NCBI RefSeq assembly: GCF_001632745.1
Contig: NZ_LQRT01000013.1
Coordinates: forward strand, 124,001-188,000
Direction of reading: 5' to 3'
DNA from: Aquimarina aggregata
Lineage (GTDB): Bacteria > Bacteroidota > Bacteroidia > Flavobacteriales > Flavobacteriaceae
Length of the DNA stretch: 64,000 bases
Within the stretch, counting starts at the first letter, position 1. Each line of letters begins with the position of its first letter. A model generated the notes under the pieces. The model saw only the letters and a program-made list of their open reading frames with translations, searched no databases and had not been told where the DNA came from. The translations under genes and the position numbers were made by a program. Positions 37,092 through 45,777 of the stretch are shown one piece after another.

Positions 37092-38762
37092 TTATCTGTA
37101 ATTAACTGGAGTCTTTCGTTCTTTCGATACTTGTTCATAAGCATACCCTAACTGTAATAGTTTTGTTTCTGAAAAAGGTTTTGCAATTAACGTTAACCCT
37201 TTGGGCTGTCCTTTTAACGTATATCCCATTGGAACGGTAAGCGCCGGGTATTTTGCCACAGCTGCATATCCAGCATGATAGTTATTAATCGATAGAATAG
37301 CATCTAACTTATGTGCATCAATATGTATATCAAAATAATTACGAGCCACTTTTTTCAAGTTTTCTTTAATCACTTTTAATTCATCACTTGTTGTACTATC
37401 AACAAGAATACCCTCAAACAACTGTTGACCATAAGGAATTCTTCTAACTGTATCTTGATTATTAAAAGCTACAGCATCTTCAATATTTTTGATGTTTACA
37501 TTATTTCCTCCTTGAGTACTGATATAATCAGGTAGGTCATTTTTCATGTCAATATTAAGAATACTTAAAAAGCCAGGCAAAGGGGTTTGTTTTGGTTCTA
37601 TTTCATAAACACTGGCACCGGCATCTTTAATTTTGTTGACAGCAATTTGATAAAGTGAATCCTCTAAGAGTTCTTTTATGACACCAAATCTTCTGTTTTT
37701 TAAAGATACCCCCTTTATTGAATCTACAAAATTATCTTTGAGTTCAATCGAGGCTGCATCATCATTATCTTTTCCTACGACGGCTTTAAGAAGAATAGCA
37801 TTATCAATAACATTTTTTGTCATTGGACCTGGAGTATCTAGAGTACTAGAAATAGGCACAATTCCTGTTCTGCTTAAAACTCCTATTGTTGGCTTAAGTC
37901 CTACCACAGAATTTTGACTTGCTGGAGATAAAATAGAACCACTTGTTTCTGTTCCTATGGCAGCTACACAAAAGTTAGCTGCTACAGTAACACCACTTCC
38001 TGAACTTGACCCTCCAGATTCAAAAATCATTCTTCCATAAGGGTTCATAGTCTGACCTCCAATAGCACTATACCCCACTGGGCAACCTGAACATAAAAAA
38101 TAAGCCCACTCACTTAAATTAGCTTTACCTAAAATCAATGCATTTTTTTCGACTAATTTTTTTGTAATAAAGGCGTTATTAGTATGATTATTTTGAAAAG
38201 CAATTGCGCCAGCAGTTGTTGGCATACCTTTAGTATTAATGTTATCTTTAAGTAATATCGGCATTCCAAAAACAGAATTTACATCGATTGTAGATTTGTC
38301 TGTTTTATCCAAAATCCTTGCTTCATTAAAGACTTCAGGGTTTAATGATATTACAGAATTTAACGATAACTTATTATCACTTTCATACTTTCTAATACGA
38401 TAGACATAGAACTTTGTAAGCTCTTCATAGGTAATCTTACCTTCTTTTATAGTCTTTTGAAGGGTAGGAATATCTTTTTCAAGAACAACCTCTTTCAATT
38501 CATTATACTTTTCCTCAGAAAAGTTTTCTAATTCTGATGCCAATGTACTCCAAATATCATTTTTATCTACAACTTTTGAATTCACAAGTTTTAAATGCAT
38601 TCGTGTTTGCTTTAACTCTTGTGTAGCTGCTAGATCAGCTGTTTCGTCATAAGGTTGCCAAACCACCTTAGGTTCTAACTTGTCTTTTACGACTTCTTTT
38701 TGTTGTTGTTTACAGGAAATTAAAACAAAAATTGTAAGAAGAAAAAGGCTTATATTTTTCAT
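37092..38762 (-). CDS. Amidase-signature family lipoprotein
   Basis: This 556-residue envelope amidase has lipobox LISC (Cys17). The Ser-cis-Ser-Lys triad is formed by Lys172 (LLKDNIN), a serine in GGSSSGSG (about 253) and the nucleophile Ser276 in TETSGSI. It has the full amidase domain plus a helical N-terminal extension of about 60 residues. Substrates of this group include peptide or aryl amides, and none is indicated here. It is followed by a bidirectional terminator and preceded, 47 bases away, by a minus-strand surface-protein gene. Confidence 0.88.
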   Translation of the reverse strand: MKNISLFLLTIFVLISCKQQQKEVVKDKLEPKVVWQPYDETADLAATQELKQTRMHLKLVNSKVVDKNDIWSTLASELENFSEEKYNELKEVVLEKDIPTLQKTIKEGKITYEELTKFYVYRIRKYESDNKLSLNSVISLNPEVFNEARILDKTDKSTIDVNSVFGMPILLKDNINTKGMPTTAGAIAFQNNHTNNAFITKKLVEKNALILGKANLSEWAYFLCSGCPVGYSAIGGQTMNPYGRMIFESGGSSSGSGVTVAANFCVAAIGTETSGSILSPASQNSVVGLKPTIGVLSRTGIVPISSTLDTPGPMTKNVIDNAILLKAVVGKDNDDAASIELKDNFVDSIKGVSLKNRRFGVIKELLEDSLYQIAVNKIKDAGASVYEIEPKQTPLPGFLSILNIDMKNDLPDYISTQGGNNVNIKNIEDAVAFNNQDTVRRIPYGQQLFEGILVDSTTSDELKVIKENLKKVARNYFDIHIDAHKLDAILSINNYHAGYAAVAKYPALTVPMGYTLKGQPKGLTLIAKPFSETKLLQLGYAYEQVSKERKTPVNYR

Positions 38763-38809
38763 GAGGTGTTCTGATTTATTATTTATAAATTATATGCTTA
38801 CTTTTTTAC

Positions 38810-40408
38810 TTAATTTTTTTTACTCTTTTTTAGTGGCGTATTCTCCCAATATACATTTTCTCCTTCAAAAGTATTTATTCTTGACGTTGATAAGGGCTTA
38901 AATTTATTCATTGAAGCTGTATTGTCATTTTTCTTTTTTTCGGGAAAAACCTCTTGCACAAACAACTCCCTATATTGATTAACGGAAACTTTAGGTACCT
39001 TATGCAATGTATTTCCCTTTAGATCCTTTATCGTTTTAACCTTTATAGTAATATATTGGGGTAATTTTTCCAGACTAAAATCTGGTAAGGAAAATAACTT
39101 CTTTTTATCGACTATAACCCTTAAGTGGTCTTCTAAAATTAAAATGTTCTTAATTGCTAGTTTTTCTTCTTTATAGGTAATTTTTAAATTGTTGTTTCTA
39201 GATGTAATTGAATTTTGATCTAGTTCTCTATTAAAAAAAATATCAAAAGAGGTATTCTCTATATTGAATACAACATCTGTAACTTTAAAATAGTGATCAC
39301 TATTTGCCTCAAACTTATTATTGAAAGTGATATAGTTTAGATACATTTTTTCACCTATAGGGATATATTCTACGGTAACAGCGTATAAAGGTTCTTTAAC
39401 TTCTTTCTCATACGACTGATAGCTCATCTTAAAAATTGCGAAATTCTCTTTAGAAATATAAATTTTACCCTTTGCATAGTGTTTTCCTCCTGTGGCTCCA
39501 ACCTTAGTTGATATCTCTATTTCATAAATTGGTACATTGTTTAAATTGCGAACTCCGACTAATTTAAAAAGATGATTTTTTACAAAATCACTATCAAATT
39601 TATCCACATAAGAAAAAGCAAGTTGATCATGATTTCGTATTGCATTCGTAATATTTAAAAGATTAAGTTCGTTTCCCCCAAAAGGAGTAATTATAACATT
39701 TTTTAAATATTTTTTTGTTTTATTGTCATAAGGTATTGCTAATGTACTATCCCTTAAAAAACTTGTGTTTTGTTTATATTTATAAAGAAGTGTTTGATTT
39801 TCTTCATTTGTTAAATAATTTGTTCCAAATCCAGCATCAAAAACTTCGACAATAGCCTCATTTAAATTAATATATTCTATATCTGCATCTTCATTAAATA
39901 TTAATTTATATGAATTATCTCTGGGCTGTTGATAATCTCTATAATACGCTATATAAGAAAAGTGGTTTTGGGGATAGTTATTTGAGATATTATCTATTGC
40001 GTTATTTACAATTTCTCTTGCAGTGAACTTTTTAACAGACTTATTTTTGTTAGAAACTAAAGTAACAGTCTCTAATTTTTCAATACCAGGCTCGATATAG
40101 ATCGTATTAATTTGCCCTTTTTTGAGTTGATTAATAAAAACCTCTTTAGTTTTATAACCAATAGAAGACAAACTAATTTTCTCAGAAACCTCCAGATCAA
40201 AAGGTAACTTAAACTGTCCTTTGTCATCAGCAATTACTCCTAGGTTTGTTCCTACAAGTTTAACTGTTGCATAAACTACAGGCATATCAGAACCTTGATC
40301 CACAACTCGACAAAAATAAAAATCAGTATTAAGCTGACTTTGCATATTATAGCAAGTCATCGTGATAAACAAAATTGTTATTTTGATTATATCAATTTTA
40401 TACCACAT
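38810..40408 (-). CDS. Carboxypeptidase-regulatory-like domain protein, tandem copy 1
   Basis: This 532-residue exported protein has an N-terminal hydrophobic signal of about 25 residues, a carboxypeptidase-regulatory-like beta-sandwich (about 30-110; VYATVKLVGTNLGVIADDKGQFKLP) and a long C-terminal region of beta-strands of the kind seen in DUF5686-like or plug-free outer-surface proteins. It shares about half its residues with the gene at 40579, in the same order and spacing, including FSYI(A/G)YYRDYQQP. It may be a periplasmic or surface scaffold. The function is unknown. Confidence 0.7.
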   Translation of the reverse strand: MWYKIDIIKITILFITMTCYNMQSQLNTDFYFCRVVDQGSDMPVVYATVKLVGTNLGVIADDKGQFKLPFDLEVSEKISLSSIGYKTKEVFINQLKKGQINTIYIEPGIEKLETVTLVSNKNKSVKKFTAREIVNNAIDNISNNYPQNHFSYIAYYRDYQQPRDNSYKLIFNEDADIEYINLNEAIVEVFDAGFGTNYLTNEENQTLLYKYKQNTSFLRDSTLAIPYDNKTKKYLKNVIITPFGGNELNLLNITNAIRNHDQLAFSYVDKFDSDFVKNHLFKLVGVRNLNNVPIYEIEISTKVGATGGKHYAKGKIYISKENFAIFKMSYQSYEKEVKEPLYAVTVEYIPIGEKMYLNYITFNNKFEANSDHYFKVTDVVFNIENTSFDIFFNRELDQNSITSRNNNLKITYKEEKLAIKNILILEDHLRVIVDKKKLFSLPDFSLEKLPQYITIKVKTIKDLKGNTLHKVPKVSVNQYRELFVQEVFPEKKKNDNTASMNKFKPLSTSRINTFEGENVYWENTPLKKSKKN

Positions 40409-40489
40409 ACCTACTTTTGCCTTTATTAATTCTGTTCAATACTTAACCCCTAATTAAAGGTATTTTTCTAGTTTTATAAAAATCTATAA

Positions 40490-40524
40490 AAAAAGACGTT
40501 TCGATTATATCAAAACGTCTTTTT
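40490..40524 (-). terminator. Terminator for carboxypeptidase-like copy 2
   Basis: AAAAAGACGTTT (40490-40501) pairs with AAACGTCTTTTT (40513-40524) in a 12-bp stem with an inner GAT/ATC helix. It lies 55 bases after the stop of the minus-strand gene ending at 40579 and works in either direction. Confidence 0.75.
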
Positions 40525-40542
40525 AACTATTTTATAACGATT
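40519..40542. repeat. 24-nt repeat next to terminator, copy 1
   Basis: This 24-base block is identical to 42298-42321. Each overlaps the arm of a terminator and lies just downstream of a minus-strand stop codon. It marks a duplicated gene-end segment. Confidence 0.7.
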
Positions 40543-40578
40543 GTACACCTATCAATGCTATCTTTATACTCTTTTTTC

Positions 40579-42189
40579 TTAGTTGTTTCGATTCCTTTTT
40601 AATGGGGTATTTACCCAATATTTTTCTTTTTCTTCTAATGGATTGATCTCAGACTCTAATAAAGGAGCATATTTATTCATTACTTTCAATCTTTTGTCCA
40701 CTTTTTTTCCCGGAAAAACTTCTTGAACAAATATCTCTCTATATTGATTTACTTTTACAGAAGGAATCTTATCTAAAAGATTTCCATCTATATCTTTTAT
40801 ATTTTTAATCGTTAACCTAAGATCTCTCTTAAGGGTACTTTTATTAAAATCAGGAGAGGATAGTAATTGATTTTTATCAATTAAAACCCTAACATAATCA
40901 TCAAAAATCAAAACTTCCTTTACATTTATTTTTTCTTGTTTGTAAGTATATTCGATTTTAAATCTATTCTTTTTAGAACTTATTGTTTTTTTATCAAATT
41001 TTCTATTAAAATAAACATCAAAGAAAAGATCTTCTTCATCAAAAACAGTTTTCTTTACTTTAAAATAATGATCACTATTTGCTTGAAATTTGTTATTAAA
41101 TGTTAGGTAATTTAAATACATCTTTCCATTAATATCCTTGTATTCTAATGTCGCTGCGTATAATGGACTTTTTTTAATCTCTTTGTCTTTTTCGTACATT
41201 TCATAATTAAATTTATGAATTGCATAATTCTCCTTAGATATATATATTTTCCCTTTTCCATAATGAAGAGTTCCTGCAATCTTTGCTTCCGTTAGAAAAC
41301 CAATTTTATAAATTGGAATATCCCCCAGATAACTAAGACCTTCTAATGTGAAAAAATGATTTTTCATGAAATCTTTATCAAACATATCGACAAAAGAAAA
41401 CGTTACCTTATCATGATTTCTTAATATATCTGTAATATTAAGTACACTTAGTTCATTACCCCCCAATGGTGATATAGTAACATCTTTTAAGTATTTCTTT
41501 TTATCATTATCATAAGGGACTGAAAGGGTACTGTCTTGAATAAAAGTAGCATTTCTACCATAACTATAAAGCAATGTTTGGTTTTTGTTATCTCCAAAAT
41601 AGTCTGTTCCAAAACCAGCATCAAAAACTTCAATTATACCTTCATTTAGATTAACATACTGAACACTTCCTTTACCCTTATACAGTTTTGAATAAGAGTC
41701 ATCAGCAGGTTGCTGATAATCTCTATAATACCCTATATAAGAAAAAGGTGTTTTAGGATAGTTCATAGGGATTCTTCTAAGGGCCTTGGCTACAATTTCT
41801 TCTGCTGAAGGCTGCGGTAGTTTTTTCTTTTTCAATACTAAAGCTACAGCATCTAGCTCTTCAACTTTTGATTTTAAGTAAATGATATTAATTTGATCCT
41901 TTCGAAGTTCTTTTACCGATATTTCTTTGGTTCCAAAACCTATAGAAGATATTTCGATTTTTTCTATTGTATTTAGATCAAGAGGAAGTCTAAACTCTCC
42001 TCTATCATCAGATATGAGTCCTCTATTAGTTCCTATAAACTTTACAGTTGCATAAAGAATTGGTTGTTTCGAACCTTCTTCTAAGACTCTACAAAATAAT
42101 TGATTTGCATCGACATGATCCTGAGCCTGAATTACATTTAGACAAGTACAGTAATATAATAATGTTATAAAAAATAACTTTTTAACCAT
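40579..42189 (-). CDS. Carboxypeptidase-regulatory-like domain protein, tandem copy 2
   Basis: This 536-residue protein has a signal peptide (FFITLLYYCTCLNVIQAQ), a carboxypeptidase-regulatory-like domain (about residues 30-110; ATVKFIGTNRGLISDDRGEFRLP) and a long strand-rich C-terminal part. It closely matches the neighbour at 38810 throughout, so the pair arose by tandem duplication. Neither has a peptidase active site. The location suggests an accessory envelope role within the inserted block between rimO and ftsY. Confidence 0.7.
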   Translation of the reverse strand: MVKKLFFITLLYYCTCLNVIQAQDHVDANQLFCRVLEEGSKQPILYATVKFIGTNRGLISDDRGEFRLPLDLNTIEKIEISSIGFGTKEISVKELRKDQINIIYLKSKVEELDAVALVLKKKKLPQPSAEEIVAKALRRIPMNYPKTPFSYIGYYRDYQQPADDSYSKLYKGKGSVQYVNLNEGIIEVFDAGFGTDYFGDNKNQTLLYSYGRNATFIQDSTLSVPYDNDKKKYLKDVTISPLGGNELSVLNITDILRNHDKVTFSFVDMFDKDFMKNHFFTLEGLSYLGDIPIYKIGFLTEAKIAGTLHYGKGKIYISKENYAIHKFNYEMYEKDKEIKKSPLYAATLEYKDINGKMYLNYLTFNNKFQANSDHYFKVKKTVFDEEDLFFDVYFNRKFDKKTISSKKNRFKIEYTYKQEKINVKEVLIFDDYVRVLIDKNQLLSSPDFNKSTLKRDLRLTIKNIKDIDGNLLDKIPSVKVNQYREIFVQEVFPGKKVDKRLKVMNKYAPLLESEINPLEEKEKYWVNTPLKRNRNN

Positions 42190-42268
42190 ATTTGCCCATT
42201 TTAAATTAAACGTTTTTATAAATAATCCTTAAAAACACAATTCACTATTCAACTTTTAATAGTAACAA

Positions 42269-42303
42269 AAAAAGGTATTTTGAAGAGATCAAAATACCTT
42301 TTT
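42269..42303 (-). terminator. Terminator for ftsY
   Basis: A 15-bp stem pairs AAAAAGGTATTTTGA with TCAAAATACCTTTTT around an AGAGA loop, 24 bases beyond the ftsY stop on the minus strand. The flanking A run supplies the U tract. Confidence 0.8.
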
Positions 42304-42321
42304 AACTATTTTATAACGATT
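42298..42321. repeat. 24-nt repeat next to terminator, copy 2
   Basis: Identical to 40519-40542. The copy here follows ftsY rather than the duplicated surface gene, so the inserted block may have copied, or recombined at, the ftsY 3' end. Confidence 0.7.
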
Positions 42322-42326
42322 ACTTT

Positions 42327-43280
42327 TTATTTGAAAAAAGAATCTACAAATTCATATTTATTAAATACCTGAAGGTCTTCTATCCCTTCTCCTACTCCTA
42401 TGTACTTTACAGGGATTTGAAATTGATCACTAATTCCAATTACCACACCACCTTTTGCCGTACCGTCTAATTTAGTTACTGCTAATGATGTAACTTCGGT
42501 AGCTGCAGTAAATTGCTTTGCCTGTTCAAAAGCATTTTGCCCGGTAGAACCGTCTAAAACCAACAACACATCATGAGGTGCATCCCCTATAACTTTTTGC
42601 ATAACACGCTTAACTTTAGTAAGCTCATTCATTAAGTTAATCTTATTATGCAATCTACCAGCAGTATCAATAATAATAACATCGGCGTCTTGATTTACGC
42701 CAGATTCTAATGTATCAAATGCCACAGAAGCTGGATCACTTCCCATTGCTTGCTTAATTATAGGAACATCTACTCTATCTGCCCAAACTTGAAGCTGATC
42801 TATCGCAGCTGCTCTAAATGTATCTGCTGCACCTAGAACAACTTTTAATCCTCTATTTTTAAATTGATGAGCTAACTTACCTATAGTTGTAGTTTTTCCA
42901 ACGCCATTAACACCTACAACCATAAGTACATATGGTTTTTTGTCCTTTGGAATTTCAAAGTCGGTAGCTTCTCCTACATTAGTTTCTGAAAGTAAACCTG
43001 CTATTTCTTCTCTTAAAATAGTATTTAACTCATCAGTTCCCAGGTATTTATCCTTTGAAACTCTGTTTTCGATTCTCTCTATTATTTTTATAGTAGTCTT
43101 TACACCTACATCACTGGTAACTAAAACTTCTTCTAGATTATCTAAAACGTCATCATCAACCTTTGATTTTCCGGCTACAGCCTTTCCTAATTTAGAAAAA
43201 AAACTTGTTTTAGATTTCTCTAACCCCTTATCCAGTGTTTCTTTTTTCTCTGAAGAAAATATTTTCTTAAATAGCCCCAT
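42327..43280 (-). CDS. ftsY: Signal recognition particle receptor FtsY
   Basis: FtsY is the 317-residue SRP receptor GTPase that docks ribosome-nascent-chain complexes at the membrane. The short acidic/basic A region (residues 1-30) is typical of Bacteroidota. The NG domain has the P-loop GVNGVGKTT, DTFRAAAIDQL, DTAGRLHNK and TKLDGTAKGG. It is preceded by a terminator at 43335, so it may have its own promoter apart from the ribosomal genes. Confidence 0.95.
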   Translation of the reverse strand: MGLFKKIFSSEKKETLDKGLEKSKTSFFSKLGKAVAGKSKVDDDVLDNLEEVLVTSDVGVKTTIKIIERIENRVSKDKYLGTDELNTILREEIAGLLSETNVGEATDFEIPKDKKPYVLMVVGVNGVGKTTTIGKLAHQFKNRGLKVVLGAADTFRAAAIDQLQVWADRVDVPIIKQAMGSDPASVAFDTLESGVNQDADVIIIDTAGRLHNKINLMNELTKVKRVMQKVIGDAPHDVLLVLDGSTGQNAFEQAKQFTAATEVTSLAVTKLDGTAKGGVVIGISDQFQIPVKYIGVGEGIEDLQVFNKYEFVDSFFK

Positions 43281-43334
43281 TTGTATTATTCAATATGCTA
43301 AAATTCAACAATAATAGTATTAATTACTAAATAT

Positions 43335-43378
43335 AAAAAGAAAGAGCCATTTCAATACAATTGAAACGGCTTCTTTTT
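43335..43378 (-). terminator. Terminator between DUF4295 gene and ftsY
   Basis: The stem joins GCCATTTCAA with TTGAAACGGC (one mismatch) around TACAA, extended by AAGA/TTCTT arms. Read on the minus strand, it ends the rpmB-rpmG-DUF4295 transcript or attenuates entry to ftsY. Confidence 0.7.
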
Positions 43379-43398
43379 AAAATATCTTGTTTGGGAAA

Positions 43399-43551
43399 TT
43401 ACTTTTTCTTGAAAAAATCGTTTACAGCCTCTGGTGCCATGATTGATTCAACAAAAGTATATGCTCCGCTTTTTGGAGATTTTACCATTTTAATGGCTTT
43501 AGTCAATCTCTTTGATCCTGTCTGTAACGTTGCTACTGATTTCTTTGCCAT
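43399..43551 (-). CDS. DUF4295-family small protein (50 aa)
   Basis: This 50-residue cytoplasmic protein starts MAKKSVATLQTGSKRLTK and ends EAVNDFFKKK. It is highly basic and falls in the DUF4295 family, which is found almost only in Bacteroidota and always next to rpmG. It may be a ribosome-associated protein; the role is inferred from this neighbourhood. The start is 6 bases beyond the rpmG stop. Confidence 0.85.
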   Translation of the reverse strand: MAKKSVATLQTGSKRLTKAIKMVKSPKSGAYTFVESIMAPEAVNDFFKKK

Positions 43552-43557
43552 GTCTAA

Positions 43558-43740
43558 TTATTTTATCTCTTTATGAACAGTCATTTTCTTTAAAACAGGG
43601 TTAAATTTCTTTAACTCGATTCTATCTGGAGTGTTCTTTTTGTTTTTTGTAGTAATGTATCTTGATGTACCTGGTTTTCCAGAGGCCTTATGCTCTGTAC
43701 ATTCTAATATTACTTGGACTCTATTACCTTTCTTTGCCAT
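43558..43740 (-). CDS. rpmG: Ribosomal protein L33
   Basis: This is the 60-residue 50S ribosomal protein L33. The sequence [14 protein letters not shown], then [20 protein letters not shown], is diagnostic. Only one Cys is present, so this is the zinc-free (C-) form. It is 26 bases after rpmB on the minus strand, in the conserved block. Confidence 0.95.
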   Translation of the reverse strand: MAKKGNRVQVILECTEHKASGKPGTSRYITTKNKKNTPDRIELKKFNPVLKKMTVHKEIK

Positions 43741-43766
43741 TTTTTAGTATCTTTTAAAAAAGGAGA

Positions 43767-44006
43767 TTATTTAGTTAAGAAACCTTTTGCTCTTGCTTCT
43801 TTTAAAACAGCAGAGATTCCGTTCTTATTTATATTTTTTAACGCAGAAGTAGACACTTTTAGTGTTACCCAACGATCTTCTTCTGGGATATAAAAACGCT
43901 TTTTAATTAAATTCGCATTGAATTTACGTTTTGTTTTATTCATCGCATGAGAAACATTATTCCCAACCATTGCTTTTTTACCTGTAAGCTCGCAAACTCT
44001 TGACAT
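43767..44006 (-). CDS. rpmB: Ribosomal protein L28
   Basis: This is the 79-residue 50S ribosomal protein L28, starting MSRVCELTGKKAMVGNNVSHAMNKTKRKF, with WVTLKVSTSALKNINKNG in the second half. Lone Cys5 shows the C- type. It is the first gene of the minus-strand ribosomal unit. Confidence 0.96.
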   Translation of the reverse strand: MSRVCELTGKKAMVGNNVSHAMNKTKRKFNANLIKKRFYIPEEDRWVTLKVSTSALKNINKNGISAVLKEARAKGFLTK

Positions 44007-44332
44007 CTCTTCTTAATTTTGGTATTATTTCAAAACAGGGTGCAAATTAACGAATTAATTACCGAACAACCAATAATACTTTAGTCTTTTTTTTTGTTTA
44101 AGTGTAACTTTTTTTCAGAATTACAAAAAACAAGGATTTGCAACTATTTTAAAGAACATTTTGGTGCTGTAAAGTAAATAAATTAGGCTTTGCAACACAG
44201 TGACTTTGGAAGTTTTTACCTTATTTAAAAACGATTATACCATAAATTAACCACTATGACTACAAAAAACAATTAGAAATATTGAATTTTTAAAGGCATT
44301 GTTTTATCTTAGATAGACCAACTTTATTATAA
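44007..44332. other. Intergenic region between rpmB and the STAS-like paralogues
   Basis: 326 bases with no gene. On the minus strand, a TTAATTTG (about 44043-44050) with a TTG about 20 bases upstream resembles a Bacteroidota promoter for rpmB and would lie about 40 bases before its start. The rest is AT-rich, with no clear signals for the plus-strand paralogues. Confidence 0.35.
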
Positions 44333-44734
44333 ATGCGCAGAAAAACAAACAAGTCATTAATTAATGAACACACTTTGGATATTGGAAAATTTTATTTCTA
44401 TGAAAACTTTATTATTGCAGAGATAAAAGAAAACATCAATCTTAATTTTGAAAGTGGAAAACAACTTTTTCAGCTTGCACAAGACTATTACAAAAGTACT
44501 ATTCCATATGTTTATATTTCTAATCGAATTAATTCATATTCTGTAAAACCAACAGAACATTATAAGTTAGAAAATATTTTTCCGAATTTCAAAGGTTATG
44601 CTATTGTTACTTATGATGATATCAGTTTTGAAGTTGCCAACTTAGAAAAATTATTCACCAATAGGCCTACATGTATTTTCAAAAATCTTGATAGCGCCAT
44701 AGAATGGGTAGATCAAATTGTATTACCTGATTAA
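44333..44734 (+). CDS. STAS-like (SpoIIAA-type) protein, paralogue 1
   Basis: This 133-residue cytoplasmic protein alternates strands and helices: KFYFYENFIIAEIKE, GKQLFQLAQDYYKS, YVYISNRINSYS, FKGYAIVTYDDIS and a C-terminal AIEWVDQIV. This pattern fits the SpoIIAA/STAS fold common in Bacteroidota. It is the first of three tandem copies. The conserved SNR-NSYS segment may hold a functional site. No phospho-acceptor Ser typical of SpoIIAA is certain. The role is unknown. Confidence 0.65.
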   Translation: MRRKTNKSLINEHTLDIGKFYFYENFIIAEIKENINLNFESGKQLFQLAQDYYKSTIPYVYISNRINSYSVKPTEHYKLENIFPNFKGYAIVTYDDISFEVANLEKLFTNRPTCIFKNLDSAIEWVDQIVLPD

Positions 44735-44812
44735 TTTTTATTCCCGATTAAAAAATCATTATAAACATTACATTTTAAAAATCATTCTCTTATTTTCGGC
44801 CTTTTATATGTT

Positions 44813-45217
44813 ATGATAGACAAAATTGACAAAAAACTTATCAAAAAATACACCCTCAAAATCGGTCAAGTTTATTTTTACGAAAACTTCTTTGTTGCCG
44901 AAATAAATGAAGGAATAACATTAAATTTTGAAAAATCAGCCATTTTATTTGAACTGGCTCAAATGCACTATACTGACAAAACCCCTTTTGTTTGTATTTC
45001 AAATAGAAAAAACTCCTATTCATTCGAACCAACTTCTCATTTTAAATCTGAGAAATTATTTCCTAATCTCAAGGGTTTTGCAGCCGTTATATACGATGAT
45101 ATAAGTAAGGAGGTTGCATCATTAGAGCAAGCATTTATCAATAAAATACCTTCTCGTATTTTTTATAGTCTAAAAGATGCAATAGACTGGGTCGATGAAC
45201 TAATTGTTTCGCATTAA
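44813..45217 (+). CDS. STAS-like (SpoIIAA-type) protein, paralogue 2
   Basis: This 134-residue paralogue shares about half its residues with paralogue 1, including YFYENFFVAEI, SNRKNSYSFEPTSHFKSEKLFPNLKGF and AIDWVDELI, with no gaps of note. It is 78 bases after paralogue 1. No extra domain is seen. Tandem amplification and divergence suggest specialised partners or ligands. Confidence 0.65.
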   Translation: MIDKIDKKLIKKYTLKIGQVYFYENFFVAEINEGITLNFEKSAILFELAQMHYTDKTPFVCISNRKNSYSFEPTSHFKSEKLFPNLKGFAAVIYDDISKEVASLEQAFINKIPSRIFYSLKDAIDWVDELIVSH

Positions 45218-45384
45218 TTTGTTATATGATATTCTTACAAAATTTATCAAATATCATCTATAATCCTTCTAAAAGAAATCAACACTAAATATTATTTAAA
45301 TTTGTAACACACTAAATATCAAGTATAAAATGAAATAATATTTATCTTTTAACGACTCATTTAAAAATAAAAAAAAGATAAGTC

Positions 45385-45777
45385 ATGAAACTCGAAAATG
45401 ACAAACTTATAGAAAAACACGATCTTAATTTGGGGGTCTATTATTTTTTTGAAAATTATTTTATTGCTGAAATAAAAGAAGGAGAGATTATTACTCTTAA
45501 AAAACTTGATGATCTTATTCCTTTAATACTTAAACATTATGGAAATGGGAAACCATTCTCTTATATTTCAAATAGAGTCAATTCTCATTCGATTTCTCCT
45601 GTAGATTATTTAGATTGCCCTCTAAATTCTATGAAGAATTTTTCGGGCTATGGAGTAGTTACGTATAATAAGATTTCTGAAAAATCGGTACATGTAGAAA
45701 AACACTTTGCCAGAAAACCCTTCTATCAGTTCAACACTCTAGAAGATGCAATTAACTGGTCTAAAAATATTTTATAA
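45385..45777 (+). CDS. STAS-like (SpoIIAA-type) protein, paralogue 3
   Basis: This 130-residue copy is the most divergent of the three but keeps [28 protein letters not shown] and the [10 protein letters not shown]-terminus. The insert [15 protein letters not shown] replaces the helical part of the others. Its stop overlaps the end of the convergent cinA gene by 6 bases, so the transcripts meet here with no terminator between them. Confidence 0.65.
   Translation: MKLENDKLIEKHDLNLGVYYFFENYFIAEIKEGEIITLKKLDDLIPLILKHYGNGKPFSYISNRVNSHSISPVDYLDCPLNSMKNFSGYGVVTYNKISEKSVHVEKHFARKPFYQFNTLEDAINWSKNIL

Noticed and set aside
40490-42321. Insertion-sequence ends or attachment sites around the 24-nt repeat
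   Set aside because: No transposase or integrase in the block. The repeats overlap ordinary terminators and are in direct orientation without target-site duplications.
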